Positions 1 through 7,894 are shown, counted from the stretch's first letter. The stretch is DNA of 35,227 bases from Gammaproteobacteria bacterium (GCA_012103395.1 WLWV01000008.1:1-35227), one strand, 5' to 3'. Numbers and translations are program-made. Notes: generated from the sequence alone by a model not told the origin.

Positions 1-130
1 ATGGCTCAACATTCAATACTAAAGCCTGAAAAACCGGCTTTGGCTTCGCTCTCTACGTTCACTCCGCCAAAGCCAATAGCGAAGCTGCAATAGAAAGCTA
101 AATTACAGACCTCAGATTACACTACCCTTT
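1..130 (+). repeat. Left copy of a dispersed repeat (inverted relative to the right end)
   Basis: The first 130 bases match the reverse complement of 35099-35225, with long identical blocks at the outer edge, around the hairpin and at the inner edge, where both copies end in ACTACCCTTT. By eye identity is about 80% outside a diverged stretch near 75-98. The copy holds a perfect 9-bp inverted repeat, GGCTTTGGC (36-44) with GCCAAAGCC (66-74), around a 21-base loop. The outer boundary lies beyond the window, so full length is unknown. It resembles a REP- or MITE-like non-autonomous repeat; that class is inference. Confidence 0.8.
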
Positions 131-314
131 AATGTACATTAGAAACACGCCTATAGTTATGTGTTATTGAATGCGCTTCACAATATGCACAAGGAGGGTA
201 CATATGTAACGTTTCAATTAGTAGGGCTGGTGGGTGCTTATTTATTTGGCTGTTTGTCCGCCGGATTGTGATATCCTTTGCCGTAACTTACATTCGTGTT
301 TAACCGTTATCCCT
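131..314. other. Non-coding leader upstream of bamC
   Basis: This stretch separates the repeat from bamC. It contains no gene I recognise. dapA, the usual upstream partner of bamC in many gammaproteobacteria, is absent. It does contain a strong ribosome-binding site followed by a start codon that runs straight into a stop (191-209, listed separately). No clear sigma-70 promoter was seen. Confidence 0.5.
191..209 (+). promoter_or_regulatory. Strong Shine-Dalgarno followed by start-stop (ATG TAA)
   Basis: AAGGAGGG at 191-198 is followed six bases after GGAGG by ATG (204-206) and immediately by TAA (207-209). The spacing is ideal for initiation, yet nothing can be translated beyond one residue. 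Such start-stop elements can hold ribosomes on a leader. It lies about 105 bases upstream of the bamC start. A regulatory role is inference; it may be a remnant of a disrupted gene. Confidence 0.35.
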
Positions 315-1064
315 ATGTCTAGTTCTCGTTTATCCGTGGTGAATTTCTTCGTCTTATTCGTGCTGTTTTTTTCCCTAGCGGGTTGCAGTACATCTGAGAA
401 ACGTTCCACATCGCAAGAAAATCCAACTCAGTATAATAAGAAGCTCGGCGTTGATAAGTCTACTCGTGTAAAAAAGTATATTGAAGAGAGGCAACGCTCC
501 TCCTCGTTATCTCTACCTCCAGATTTACTGGAGTCATCGAATGCCGCGATATTGGAAGGATATAATAATAGTAAACAATTGCTGGAAAAACAGGTGCTGC
601 CAGAGATTGTGGGAGCAAGAATTGTATCGACTGGCGACAACCGATGGTTAGAAATTGAGGCGCCGGCGGAGGAGGTCTGGAAACGCTTAGCAGATTATTG
701 GGCTAGTGAGCAGGTGAGCTTGTCTACTTTTAAGCCAGCAGCAGGACTAATGGAAACTGATTGGATTGAGGACATCCACGGTGTTACCGGGACAAAAAAG
801 ATGGCTATGGCACTCTTTAATCGTATAGTGGGGCAAGGTACGTCACATGATAGATATGCGATGCGCTTGGAGAGAGCTTCCGAAAACCGGACGAAGGTAT
901 TTGTCTCACACAGAGCTACAGTAAAGAAAGAACAAAGTGGCCAATCTCCCAAAAAGTTGGCGAACTTTGATTGGGTTCAGGTTTCGGACAACCCGGAGAA
1001 AGTCGCCGAGCTGCTGCAGTTGATTATTTTGCTTTTCGATTCCTCCCGTTTTAACGATACATAG
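315..1064 (+). CDS. bamC: Outer membrane protein assembly lipoprotein BamC (short, single-domain form)
   Basis: BamC is an accessory lipoprotein of the BAM complex, which inserts beta-barrel proteins into the outer membrane. The chosen ATG gives a 249-residue protein with a lipoprotein signal peptide: charged start, hydrophobic stretch from about residue 8, and lipobox LAGC with Cys24. An in-frame GTG at 234 would add 27 residues ahead of the signal and is rejected. The LSLPPDL segment, then RWLEIEAPAEEVW and GLMETDW, match the BamC N-terminal unstructured segment and first helix-grip domain; SHRATV and the DNPEKVAELL helix close that domain. E. coli BamC (344 residues) has a second helix-grip domain that is missing here, and only 55 bases separate the stop from the next gene. 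dapA does not precede it and purC is about 21 kb away. Family is clear; the short form is unusual. Confidence 0.85.
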   Translation: MSSSRLSVVNFFVLFVLFFSLAGCSTSEKRSTSQENPTQYNKKLGVDKSTRVKKYIEERQRSSSLSLPPDLLESSNAAILEGYNNSKQLLEKQVLPEIVGARIVSTGDNRWLEIEAPAEEVWKRLADYWASEQVSLSTFKPAAGLMETDWIEDIHGVTGTKKMAMALFNRIVGQGTSHDRYAMRLERASENRTKVFVSHRATVKKEQSGQSPKKLANFDWVQVSDNPEKVAELLQLIILLFDSSRFNDT

Positions 1065-1119
1065 AAGTATAAAAGCTTTTAAGGACTAACTTTCATAAAC
1101 TGCCTTCCCTTTTTTTGTT

Positions 1120-2313
1120 ATGACGGAACCCACTCGTCTCGATAACGCTCGGGTGTTGATCTATAGCCATGATACCTTTGGTTTAGGTCACCTGAGAAGG
1201 TGCCGAGCTATTGCTCACGAGCTTGTTGGACGATACAAGGGAATATCCGTCCTTATCCTTTCCGGATCTCCCGTAATTGGTAGTTTTGAATTCCGTGCTA
1301 GGGTGGATTTCGTTCGAATTCCAGGTGTGATTAAATTGAAGGATGGTCGATATACGTCTTTGGGGTTGCATATCAATCTAGATCAGACTATGGCCATACG
1401 AGAAGCAATCATTTTAAAAACAGCGGAAGTTTTTGACCCTGATCTTTTTATTGTGGATAAAGAACCTTTAGGTCTTGAGGGCGAGGTCCGTGAGACGTTA
1501 AAGATGCTGCAGACGAAAGGAGTTAAGACGGTACTGGGAGAACGGGATATCATTGATGAAAGTCGATCTCTACAAAGAGAATGGGGAATGAAGGCTGCTC
1601 TACCTGCTTTAAAAGATCTCTATGATGAAATATGGGTTTACGGTCTAAAATCATTCTACGAACCATTTCAAGGGCTTGGGCTTGAGTCCGATATCTATGA
1701 CAAGACTTTCTTTACTGGCTACCTTAAGAGATCTTCTATCGATGATTGTGTAAAACCAGATATCGAGGAACCCTATATCCTTGTCACCCCAGGCGGTGGT
1801 AAGGATGGAGAAGAAATGGTTGAGTTGGTATTTGAAGCCTATCAGAAGTCAAAAGAACTGAGTACCGCTGTAATTTTCATACTTGGGCCGTTTATGAGTG
1901 AAGATAAACGTGAGTATTTTAAGCTCTTGGCTGAGTCTATCGATTTGTTTACTGTGTTTGACTACCATAACCGAATGGAATCTCTCATTGAGAATGCTCA
2001 GGGGCTGGTAACGATGGGTGGTTATAATACTTTCTGTGAAATTTTGAGCTTTAATAAGCCGACTATTATTATTCCGCGTTTCGAACCACGTACTGAGCAG
2101 CTAATAAGGGCAAGAAGAGCTACCGAGCTTTCTCTCGTAACAATGTTAGAGCCTGAGAACTTTAATTCTGAGAGCCTGATTCCGCTGATTAAGGGCTTGT
2201 CGAGTCAGCCTAAGCCTCACGACAACCTTTTGCCGGGAATGTTGGATGGAATGGATCAGGTATGTGAACGGGTTGTGGCTCTCATGATATCCACTGTTCA
2301 GGACGCCTCCTGA
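1120..2313 (+). CDS. MurG-like glycosyltransferase family protein (COG4671 type), first of a tandem pair
   Basis: Predicted GT-B-fold glycosyltransferase of 397 residues. The N-terminal half opens with LIYSHDTFGLGHLRRC, the glycine-histidine motif after the first strand that this family shares with MurG-type enzymes. The C-terminal half has GPFMSEDKREYF and then MGGYNTFCEIL and IIIPRFEPRTEQLIRA, the nucleotide-sugar binding region. There is no signal peptide or membrane segment, so it is probably cytosolic or peripheral on the inner membrane. It starts 55 bases after bamC and is followed 42 bases later by a second member of the same family and then a polysaccharide deacetylase, suggesting one operon. 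Donor and acceptor sugars are unknown. No strong ribosome-binding site precedes the ATG. Confidence 0.75.
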   Translation: MTEPTRLDNARVLIYSHDTFGLGHLRRCRAIAHELVGRYKGISVLILSGSPVIGSFEFRARVDFVRIPGVIKLKDGRYTSLGLHINLDQTMAIREAIILKTAEVFDPDLFIVDKEPLGLEGEVRETLKMLQTKGVKTVLGERDIIDESRSLQREWGMKAALPALKDLYDEIWVYGLKSFYEPFQGLGLESDIYDKTFFTGYLKRSSIDDCVKPDIEEPYILVTPGGGKDGEEMVELVFEAYQKSKELSTAVIFILGPFMSEDKREYFKLLAESIDLFTVFDYHNRMESLIENAQGLVTMGGYNTFCEILSFNKPTIIIPRFEPRTEQLIRARRATELSLVTMLEPENFNSESLIPLIKGLSSQPKPHDNLLPGMLDGMDQVCERVVALMISTVQDAS

Positions 2314-2355
2314 ATATTCTGAATAACTTGGGTTAGAGACAGGAGTTTCCTTGCC

Positions 2356-3612
2356 GTGATGAAACCTGACGGCACACATAAGCCTCCACGGCAAGAATTG
2401 GACGGTGCTTGTACAACAGGCATCGACGCCCCAGACAACTCTGGTTCAGCTAACTCACTTAAGATTGCTATTTACGTTCAACATTTGCTTGGCACCGGCC
2501 ATCTAGTTCGAATGATGGCTCTGGCCGATGCTCTGTCCGAGCGAAATCACTCTGTTTTGCTAGTGTCAGGAGGAGAATTAAAACATAACCGAACTCGATC
2601 CTATGAGTTCGTTCAGCTACCAATCACAAAAACTGCGCCGGGAGATTTTAGACAGCTTCTGGATCAACAAGGACTACCGGTTGATGAGTTCTGGAAGCAG
2701 TCAAGGACAGAGCAGCTATTGGATGCTGTTCTCAGTTTTGAACCGCAAGTGTTGATTGTCGAGACATTTCCGTTTGGTCGTAGGCAAATGAGATTTGAAC
2801 TGATGCCCCTACTAAGCAGCATAGAAAAAATGTCACCGCTACCGCTAGTGGTTGCTTCTATTCGCGATATTCTCCAAAGTCGAGCGCCTAAGAGAAACCG
2901 GGAAACAGTGGAATTACTGCAATCAAGCTTTGATGCCGTTTTGGTTCACGGCGACCCGAGCCTCGCACCGCTGTCGGCATCGTTTCCTTTATCGCATCAA
3001 ATTGAGCCCTTGTTACATTACAGTGGGTATATTAATCAATCGCGTCGTGTATTCGGTAAACAAGGAGCGGTGGGTCTTGGAGGAGATGGTTTTAAAGAAG
3101 TCATTGTATCGGCTGGCGGTGGCGCTGTTGGGATGAACCTATTGTTGACTGCCATAAAAGCAAAACCGTTGTCGATACTAAAAGACGCCGTATGGCGTAT
3201 TATGATTGGCAAAAACTTAGAGGCTCAGGATGCCAACTTACTTCGGTCTATGGCGAATGATCAGATCTTAGTTGAAGAGAATAGGTCGGACTTTCCGTTG
3301 TTGCTGCATCGTTGTGAGCTATCGATTTCTCAATCGGGATACAATTCCTGTCTGGATATTATTCACGCCAAAGTTAGATCCGTGATGGTTCCTTTCTCTG
3401 CGGATGGAGAAACTGAGCAATACCAAAGAGCACAAATTCTAAGTGAAAAAGGTCTGGTGGTGTTGTTACCAGAATCTGCACTAACCCCACAGAATCTCGC
3501 TGCTGCGGTGAACAAGGCCATGAAGCAGTGGATATCGCAGGATTTAACAATAGAAACGAACGGGGCCGAAAAAAGTGCGATGATAATAGAGCGGCTTGCT
3601 CAGAGATGCTAA
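2356..3612 (+). CDS. MurG-like glycosyltransferase family protein (COG4671 type), second of a tandem pair
   Basis: A 418-residue GT-B-type protein, clearly related in layout to its upstream neighbour but strongly diverged. After about 30 variable residues, IAIYVQHLLGTGHLVRMMAL repeats the glycine-histidine motif. In the C-terminal domain, SAGGGAVG is followed by SISQSGYNSCLDII and VPFSADGETEQYQRA, equivalent to the donor-sugar region. The start is GTG at 2356 or ATG at 2359; the upstream GACAGGAG favours GTG by spacing. It is followed almost directly by the deacetylase gene. The pair probably adds two different sugars or forms a heteromer; this is inference. Confidence 0.72.
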   Translation: MMKPDGTHKPPRQELDGACTTGIDAPDNSGSANSLKIAIYVQHLLGTGHLVRMMALADALSERNHSVLLVSGGELKHNRTRSYEFVQLPITKTAPGDFRQLLDQQGLPVDEFWKQSRTEQLLDAVLSFEPQVLIVETFPFGRRQMRFELMPLLSSIEKMSPLPLVVASIRDILQSRAPKRNRETVELLQSSFDAVLVHGDPSLAPLSASFPLSHQIEPLLHYSGYINQSRRVFGKQGAVGLGGDGFKEVIVSAGGGAVGMNLLLTAIKAKPLSILKDAVWRIMIGKNLEAQDANLLRSMANDQILVEENRSDFPLLLHRCELSISQSGYNSCLDIIHAKVRSVMVPFSADGETEQYQRAQILSEKGLVVLLPESALTPQNLAAAVNKAMKQWISQDLTIETNGAEKSAMIIERLAQRC

Positions 3613-3616
3613 AAAA

Positions 3617-4393
3617 ATGAACGAAGAAAGCGTATCGTGCCTCTATGAGGAATTGGATGAATGGAACTTTATCGGAGAGGAAGCAACTTTTTGGTGGAGG
3701 GATGATGATGCTCAAGCTTCGACTCCTGAACTTGAAAAGCTATTAAATTTATCGAGTCGGTTTTCGGTTCCAATCTCTTTAGCGGTCATTCCCGATAATC
3801 TTGATTCGTCGTTAAAGGACTGTATTGACAAAAATTTTAATATCACGGTTCTGCAGCACGGCTTTTCTCATCGAAATCATGCCGAGGTTCATCAAAAAAA
3901 ACAGGAGCTAGGTAACCATCGCATGGCTAGCGAAATTTTCGATGAACTACGTAAGGGAATGTCGAAACTACAAAGTCATTTTGGTGACGCTTTCTGTCCT
4001 ATTCTAGTACCACCTTGGAATCGAATTGATTTCTCTTTGGTGAGCAGTTTACCCAAAAATGGGTACAAAGGTGTATCAACATTCAAGCCAAGAGCGTGCT
4101 TAGAACCCGAGCATGGCTTATGGGTGGTTAATACTCATGCTGACATTATGAGCTGGAAAAAAGGTAAAAGGTTCATAGGAGAAACGTCCGTTGTTGAGCA
4201 GTTGGTAACACATCTGAAGAGTAGGCGTGAGGGAGCTTGTGATTCTACAGAGCCGACTGGATTATTGACCCACCATCTCGTGCACGATGTGGCAGCATGG
4301 CAGTTCTTGAATGATCTTATTGCGCTAATGGATGAGCACCCTGCGGTAAAGTGGATGGACGCTAAATCGATATTTCAAACTCGCTGGCGCTAG
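3617..4393 (+). CDS. NodB-type polysaccharide deacetylase family protein
   Basis: Predicted carbohydrate esterase 4-like (NodB fold) protein of 258 residues, likely removing acetyl groups from an amino sugar in a glycan or glycan precursor. The metal-site motifs are WWRDDDA (about residues 26-32, with the Asp cluster), HGFSHRNH (about 81-88) and VPPWNR; THHLVHD near the C-terminus is the last motif. There is no signal peptide, so action in the cytoplasm or on a lipid-linked intermediate is likely. The ATG at 3617 lies just past the preceding stop; an in-frame TTG at 3596 would overlap that gene by 17 bases. It converges with the GT4 gene, overlapping it by four bases. It belongs to the tandem-glycosyltransferase operon. 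Confidence 0.78.
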   Translation: MNEESVSCLYEELDEWNFIGEEATFWWRDDDAQASTPELEKLLNLSSRFSVPISLAVIPDNLDSSLKDCIDKNFNITVLQHGFSHRNHAEVHQKKQELGNHRMASEIFDELRKGMSKLQSHFGDAFCPILVPPWNRIDFSLVSSLPKNGYKGVSTFKPRACLEPEHGLWVVNTHADIMSWKKGKRFIGETSVVEQLVTHLKSRREGACDSTEPTGLLTHHLVHDVAAWQFLNDLIALMDEHPAVKWMDAKSIFQTRWR

Positions 4394-5565
4394 TCCTTCG
4401 GATTATCAAATGGGGCCCTAGGTTGCAGATGCCTCATTATTTCTTTTCTCAGAGTCTCAGCACCGTTTTCAAGCAAATGCTCAGTTTGGTATTTTGTCAA
4501 AGAACAAGCGGACATCTCAGCGATTTTTGTCGGACAACTTAGAATATCATCAATTGCCTTTGCCATTTTTCCTGCATCAATATCATCGACTAAAATCCCC
4601 GTTTTTTCATGTTCAACAATTTGTGCGATCCCACCGGTTCGCCCAGCGATCACGGGCAGTCCTGAGGCGAGTGATTCAAGAACCGACATTCCAAAGGCTT
4701 CATTGATTGCCGGCCATAGAAAAATATCACTGCAATGAAGGCAGTCTTCTATGTATCCTTTTTCTTGAACACCAAGAAAATGGACGTTGTTTTTGTCACC
4801 AAATGCATTTTTGATTTCCTCTTGGGCAGGACCATCTCCGATGATTAACAATTGCCAGTCTTTTCGTTCAACCAAGCTCATGGCATCAGCTAGCATTAGA
4901 TAGGACAGGAGTTTGCTATCTCGGCGCATCATACCCACACAGCAAAGCCAATACTGGTTCTCACTAATATTTTTCTCTGTCGCGATACGTCGACGTAGTT
5001 CTGGTTTGCGGGATAGATGTGGAGAAGTTTTAAGGAAGGGTTTTAAAGCAACGAGGTGCGTTTTTGGGTCAGCTAGCTGAGTCAAACAATCTCGGTCATT
5101 GGGATTAAGGATGAAGACTGCCTGAGCTTGTTTTAATGCCTTCAACGAGCAATCGTAACCATGTTTCCACTTACCATTCCTTTGCTTAGGAGCCATGGAT
5201 GCTTCGGCGACAAAATAAGGTATCGAGAGTGCTTCAGATACCATTGGGCCAATCCAATCAGGTGCCTTATGATAAAGATGATAAGTGAACCACGCATCTG
5301 GTTTTTCTGAATCTGGTTGTCGAGAATAATATTCGATCAGTTCCGAACCCTGTTTAAGTCCGACGCCCTCAATCCGTTTTTGTTCGACAATATTTCCTTG
5401 GCCTTCCCAACTTCTGAGTTCACTTGCCAGTTCAACTTTAAATCTCGCATGCTGTAATGCCTCAATAAGCAATTGGGCAATATATCGATCACCTGATGGC
5501 ACTCCATGATTTGGGGATTTCATCGGTGCATAAAAGGCGATCTTCAGCGACGGAGGTAATGGCAT
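4390..5565 (-). CDS. Glycosyltransferase family 4 protein
   Basis: Retaining GT-B glycosyltransferase of about 391 residues. The N-terminus LKIAFYAPMKSPNHGVPSGD is the typical first strand and glycine loop. The C-terminal domain has WLCCVGMMRRDSK, IIGDGPAQEEI, then EAFGMSVLESLASGLPVI and TGGIAQIVEHEKTGILV, the EX7E donor-binding region. The ATG at 5565 places the first strand a few residues in; an in-frame TTG at 5634 would add 23 residues and leave only 27 bases to panB. The gene faces the deacetylase and is divergent from panB. Its place beside the COG4671-type pair suggests it works on the same glycan. Substrate unknown. Confidence 0.8.
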   Translation of the reverse strand: MPLPPSLKIAFYAPMKSPNHGVPSGDRYIAQLLIEALQHARFKVELASELRSWEGQGNIVEQKRIEGVGLKQGSELIEYYSRQPDSEKPDAWFTYHLYHKAPDWIGPMVSEALSIPYFVAEASMAPKQRNGKWKHGYDCSLKALKQAQAVFILNPNDRDCLTQLADPKTHLVALKPFLKTSPHLSRKPELRRRIATEKNISENQYWLCCVGMMRRDSKLLSYLMLADAMSLVERKDWQLLIIGDGPAQEEIKNAFGDKNNVHFLGVQEKGYIEDCLHCSDIFLWPAINEAFGMSVLESLASGLPVIAGRTGGIAQIVEHEKTGILVDDIDAGKMAKAIDDILSCPTKIAEMSACSLTKYQTEHLLENGAETLRKEIMRHLQPRAPFDNPKD

Positions 5566-5645
5566 GTGCACAGTATAATGTGTCTTTCTTCTCTGGCATG
5601 ATCGTTCGATGTCTTGGATAATATCATTATTCAATCACGGGAATT

Positions 5646-5653
5646 CCTTAAGG
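5646..5653. promoter_or_regulatory. Palindromic CCTTAAGG that can serve as Shine-Dalgarno on both strands
   Basis: CCTTAAGG reads the same on both strands. On the plus strand its AAGG is eight bases before the panB ATG at 5662, which supports that start. On the minus strand AAGGA lies about ten bases before the alternative TTG (5634) of the GT4 gene. The panB use is well supported by spacing; the second use is speculative. Confidence 0.45.
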
Positions 5654-5661
5654 TTATTTAT

Positions 5662-6480
5662 ATGTCAGTTCAGACCAAAAAAGAGAAACGTATTACCATT
5701 AATACGTTGAAAAAAATGAAACAGTCTGGTGAGAAATTTTCAGCATTAACTGCATATGACTATTGTGGAGCCTATGCGGCAAGTGATGCGGGTGTTGACG
5801 TATTGTTAGTAGGTGATTCGCTCGGCATGGTTATTCAGGGGCACGATAGCAGTCTACCCGTCACAATTGAAGACACTGCCTACCACGTCCGTTGTGTAAA
5901 ACGGGGTAATCTTGGTTCATTGCTGGTCGCAGATCTGCCTTTCATGAGTTACTACACAGAATCAAAAAGTTTAGAGAATGCCGCGATACTAATGCGGGAA
6001 GGAGCTCAGATGGTGAAGCTTGAGGGAGGGGCTTGGCTCGCCGAAACGACCCGCTTGTTGAGTGAAAGAGGGATTCCCGTTTGCGCTCACATGGGGTTAA
6101 CCCCTCAGTCAGTAAACCATCTGGGTGGATATCAGGTGCAGGGAAGAGACCCCGAGCAAGGGCAAACCATTCTCAAGGAAGCTAAAGTGTTGCAGGATGC
6201 CGGTGCCAGTGTGATCTTGATCGAATGTGTCCCTGCTCATTTGGGTGAATTATTGACACAAAGTCTCGAAGTGCCTGTGATTGGAATCGGGGCTGGAGCA
6301 GGCACTGATGGCCAAATATTGGTATGGCATGACCTTTTAGGTCTTTATCCGGGGAAGGCGGCAAAGTTCGTCAAAAACTTTCTTGCCGGTAGTGACGACG
6401 GGATTCAAGGTGCTTTGAGAGACTATGTGTCCGCTGTGAAAAACGGTACCTTCCCGGACTCAGAACACAGTTACTTGTAG
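5662..6480 (+). CDS. panB: 3-methyl-2-oxobutanoate hydroxymethyltransferase (ketopantoate hydroxymethyltransferase)
   Basis: PanB transfers a hydroxymethyl group from 5,10-methylene-THF to 2-oxoisovalerate, making ketopantoate, the first committed step of pantothenate and CoA synthesis in the cytosol. The 272-residue protein (E. coli 264) has the TIM-barrel hallmarks: SALTAYDYCGA, LLVGDSLGMVIQGHDSS (metal-binding Asp52), LVADLPFMSY, GAQMVKLEGG, CAHMGLTPQSVNHLGGY, ILIECVPAHL and GIGAGAGTDGQILV. The start at 5662 has an AAGG ribosome-binding site eight bases upstream; an in-frame start at 5614 is less likely. panC and panD, frequent neighbours, are not in the window. It is convergent with the DmdA/GcvT-like gene. 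Confidence 0.95.
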   Translation: MSVQTKKEKRITINTLKKMKQSGEKFSALTAYDYCGAYAASDAGVDVLLVGDSLGMVIQGHDSSLPVTIEDTAYHVRCVKRGNLGSLLVADLPFMSYYTESKSLENAAILMREGAQMVKLEGGAWLAETTRLLSERGIPVCAHMGLTPQSVNHLGGYQVQGRDPEQGQTILKEAKVLQDAGASVILIECVPAHLGELLTQSLEVPVIGIGAGAGTDGQILVWHDLLGLYPGKAAKFVKNFLAGSDDGIQGALRDYVSAVKNGTFPDSEHSYL

Positions 6481-6626
6481 ACCCACTACCCTTAGGTTTA
6501 GGTTATCCAGCCAAAGTGCCGGTTGTACCGCCCCTTTCCATGCTATTTTGAACGCAATCGTTAAGGAACAGGGGCTTTTAAAAAGTGAAAGGCGGGAAGT
6601 TGCTTAGTGCAGAGTAACAAGCAGAG

Positions 6627-7811
6627 TTAATCCCTGGTTGGTATCATCACTCGTTTCCCTCTTGGGATTTCCGCCTGTTTGTCATACAAAGGTAAGGAAG
6701 CAAGCTTTCCAGGATGCAGTGTACCGTCTGTGCATTCGATAGTGACTTCCAAGCCTTCGGGATTTCCACTTTTATGCATCAAGGCTATGCCGATACCCTG
6801 CTTCAGGTAAGGAGAATGCGCGCCGGCTGTAATGGCACCGATGGATTGATCCCCCGATTTTATTTCACCGCCAATGTGTGGTTCACCACCTAGGCAAGTT
6901 ACGCCAGTTAGACGTACTTTCCTAGGAGCTTTTTCCAAAGCAGCTTTGCCGATGAAGTTCGGTTTGTCCATGTCGACGAACTTCCCAAGGCCTACTTCAA
7001 ACGGGTTAGTGAAACGGTTGAAGTCAGAGCCAGCATTGAGGATCCCTGCTTCTATCCTTCGAATGTGCATGGAATCGAGTCCGAATAAACTAATACCAAA
7101 AGGGGCCCCTTTTTCGGTGAGGTGTTGCCAGAGCGCATTTACATTATGATGTTGCTCAGTGTAGAACTCCCAACCAAGTTCATTGGTGTATCCCGTTCGT
7201 GTAATGATGACTTCTTGGCCGCCGAACTTTACTTTAGCAATACCAAAATAGCCGAATGGTTCAGGCATCCCATCATCAGAGGCCGCCTCTAGAATCTGCA
7301 TTGCTGTGGGACCTTGTACTTGAGAAACATTAATTTGTGGATCGGAGATCTCGACATCCATACCGATGCTGTGAGCGCGCGCCCAGCCGTAAAAATCACC
7401 ATCTGCCTGGACGTGCCAAAAGCAATCCTGAGCGATTCTAAGAAATACACCATCTGTGATTAAACCGCCGTCTTCATAACAAGCGAGTCCATAGCCACAT
7501 CTACCTACTTTTGCTTTGGTAATATCTTTAGTGAACAGCTTATTCAACAATGCCTCGGCATCTGGGCCTTTAAACTGGAGGGGTAACTCGCCCGTGTGTA
7601 GGACAGCCGCTTTTTGTCTCAATAACCAATATCCCTCTTCGGTATCAATTTTATCGAAGCAACAGGCCATAAAGCGACGGTTATACACGGTGTAATGTGG
7701 GCCATATGGACGTTCAATTTCATGGTATCGATGTCGTGACATATTGAAATCCCAGCCGGAGCCTGGGATTGTGGATACGAGATCTCTAGTTTTTCCATCG
7801 CCCGATTGCAT
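6627..7811 (-). CDS. GcvT-family, DmdA-like tetrahydrofolate-dependent methyl/aminomethyltransferase
   Basis: A 394-residue member of the glycine-cleavage T-protein family, which moves a one-carbon unit from a substrate to tetrahydrofolate. Order: N-terminal leader to about 35, then YTVYNRRFM, the GcvT beta domain with LQFKGPDAEALLN, DGGLITDGVF and WHVQADGD, then SQVQGPTAM, TRTGYTNELGWEFY, RIEAGILNAGSDF, PFEVGLGKFVDMD and a C-terminal barrel with HSPYLKQGIGIALM. The YTVYN start, ADGD, EVGLGKF and HSP segments resemble DMSP demethylase (DmdA) more than true GcvT, as I recall those sequences. No gcvH or gcvP is near. AAAAGG lies about nine bases before the ATG. A LysR gene is divergent and may control it. 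Exact substrate (DMSP, a methylated amine, or other) is unresolved. Confidence 0.75.
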   Translation of the reverse strand: MQSGDGKTRDLVSTIPGSGWDFNMSRHRYHEIERPYGPHYTVYNRRFMACCFDKIDTEEGYWLLRQKAAVLHTGELPLQFKGPDAEALLNKLFTKDITKAKVGRCGYGLACYEDGGLITDGVFLRIAQDCFWHVQADGDFYGWARAHSIGMDVEISDPQINVSQVQGPTAMQILEAASDDGMPEPFGYFGIAKVKFGGQEVIITRTGYTNELGWEFYTEQHHNVNALWQHLTEKGAPFGISLFGLDSMHIRRIEAGILNAGSDFNRFTNPFEVGLGKFVDMDKPNFIGKAALEKAPRKVRLTGVTCLGGEPHIGGEIKSGDQSIGAITAGAHSPYLKQGIGIALMHKSGNPEGLEVTIECTDGTLHPGKLASLPLYDKQAEIPRGKRVMIPTRD

Positions 7812-7894
7812 GAAGTGGTACCTTTTCGTGAAAGTTAATAAAGCGGCTCAAACATACCAAATTGTAAATGCGGTTGGACAGCACCGAAAACCAT

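Noticed and set aside
234-314. 27-residue extension of BamC from a GTG
   Set aside because: It would bury the lipoprotein signal peptide; the ATG at 315 places the lipobox Cys at residue 24.
1065-1119. AAAAGCTTTT palindrome after bamC as a terminator
   Set aside because: It is A/T-only apart from one GC step, with no loop or T run; too weak to call.
2852-3136. 94-codon frame inside the second COG4671-type gene
   Set aside because: It overlaps the main gene in another frame, whose family motifs continue across the region.
6481-6626. Possible terminator between panB and the DmdA-like gene
   Set aside because: Only imperfect complementarity (CCGCCCC versus GGCGGG) and A/T runs were seen; no clean stem followed by a T run.
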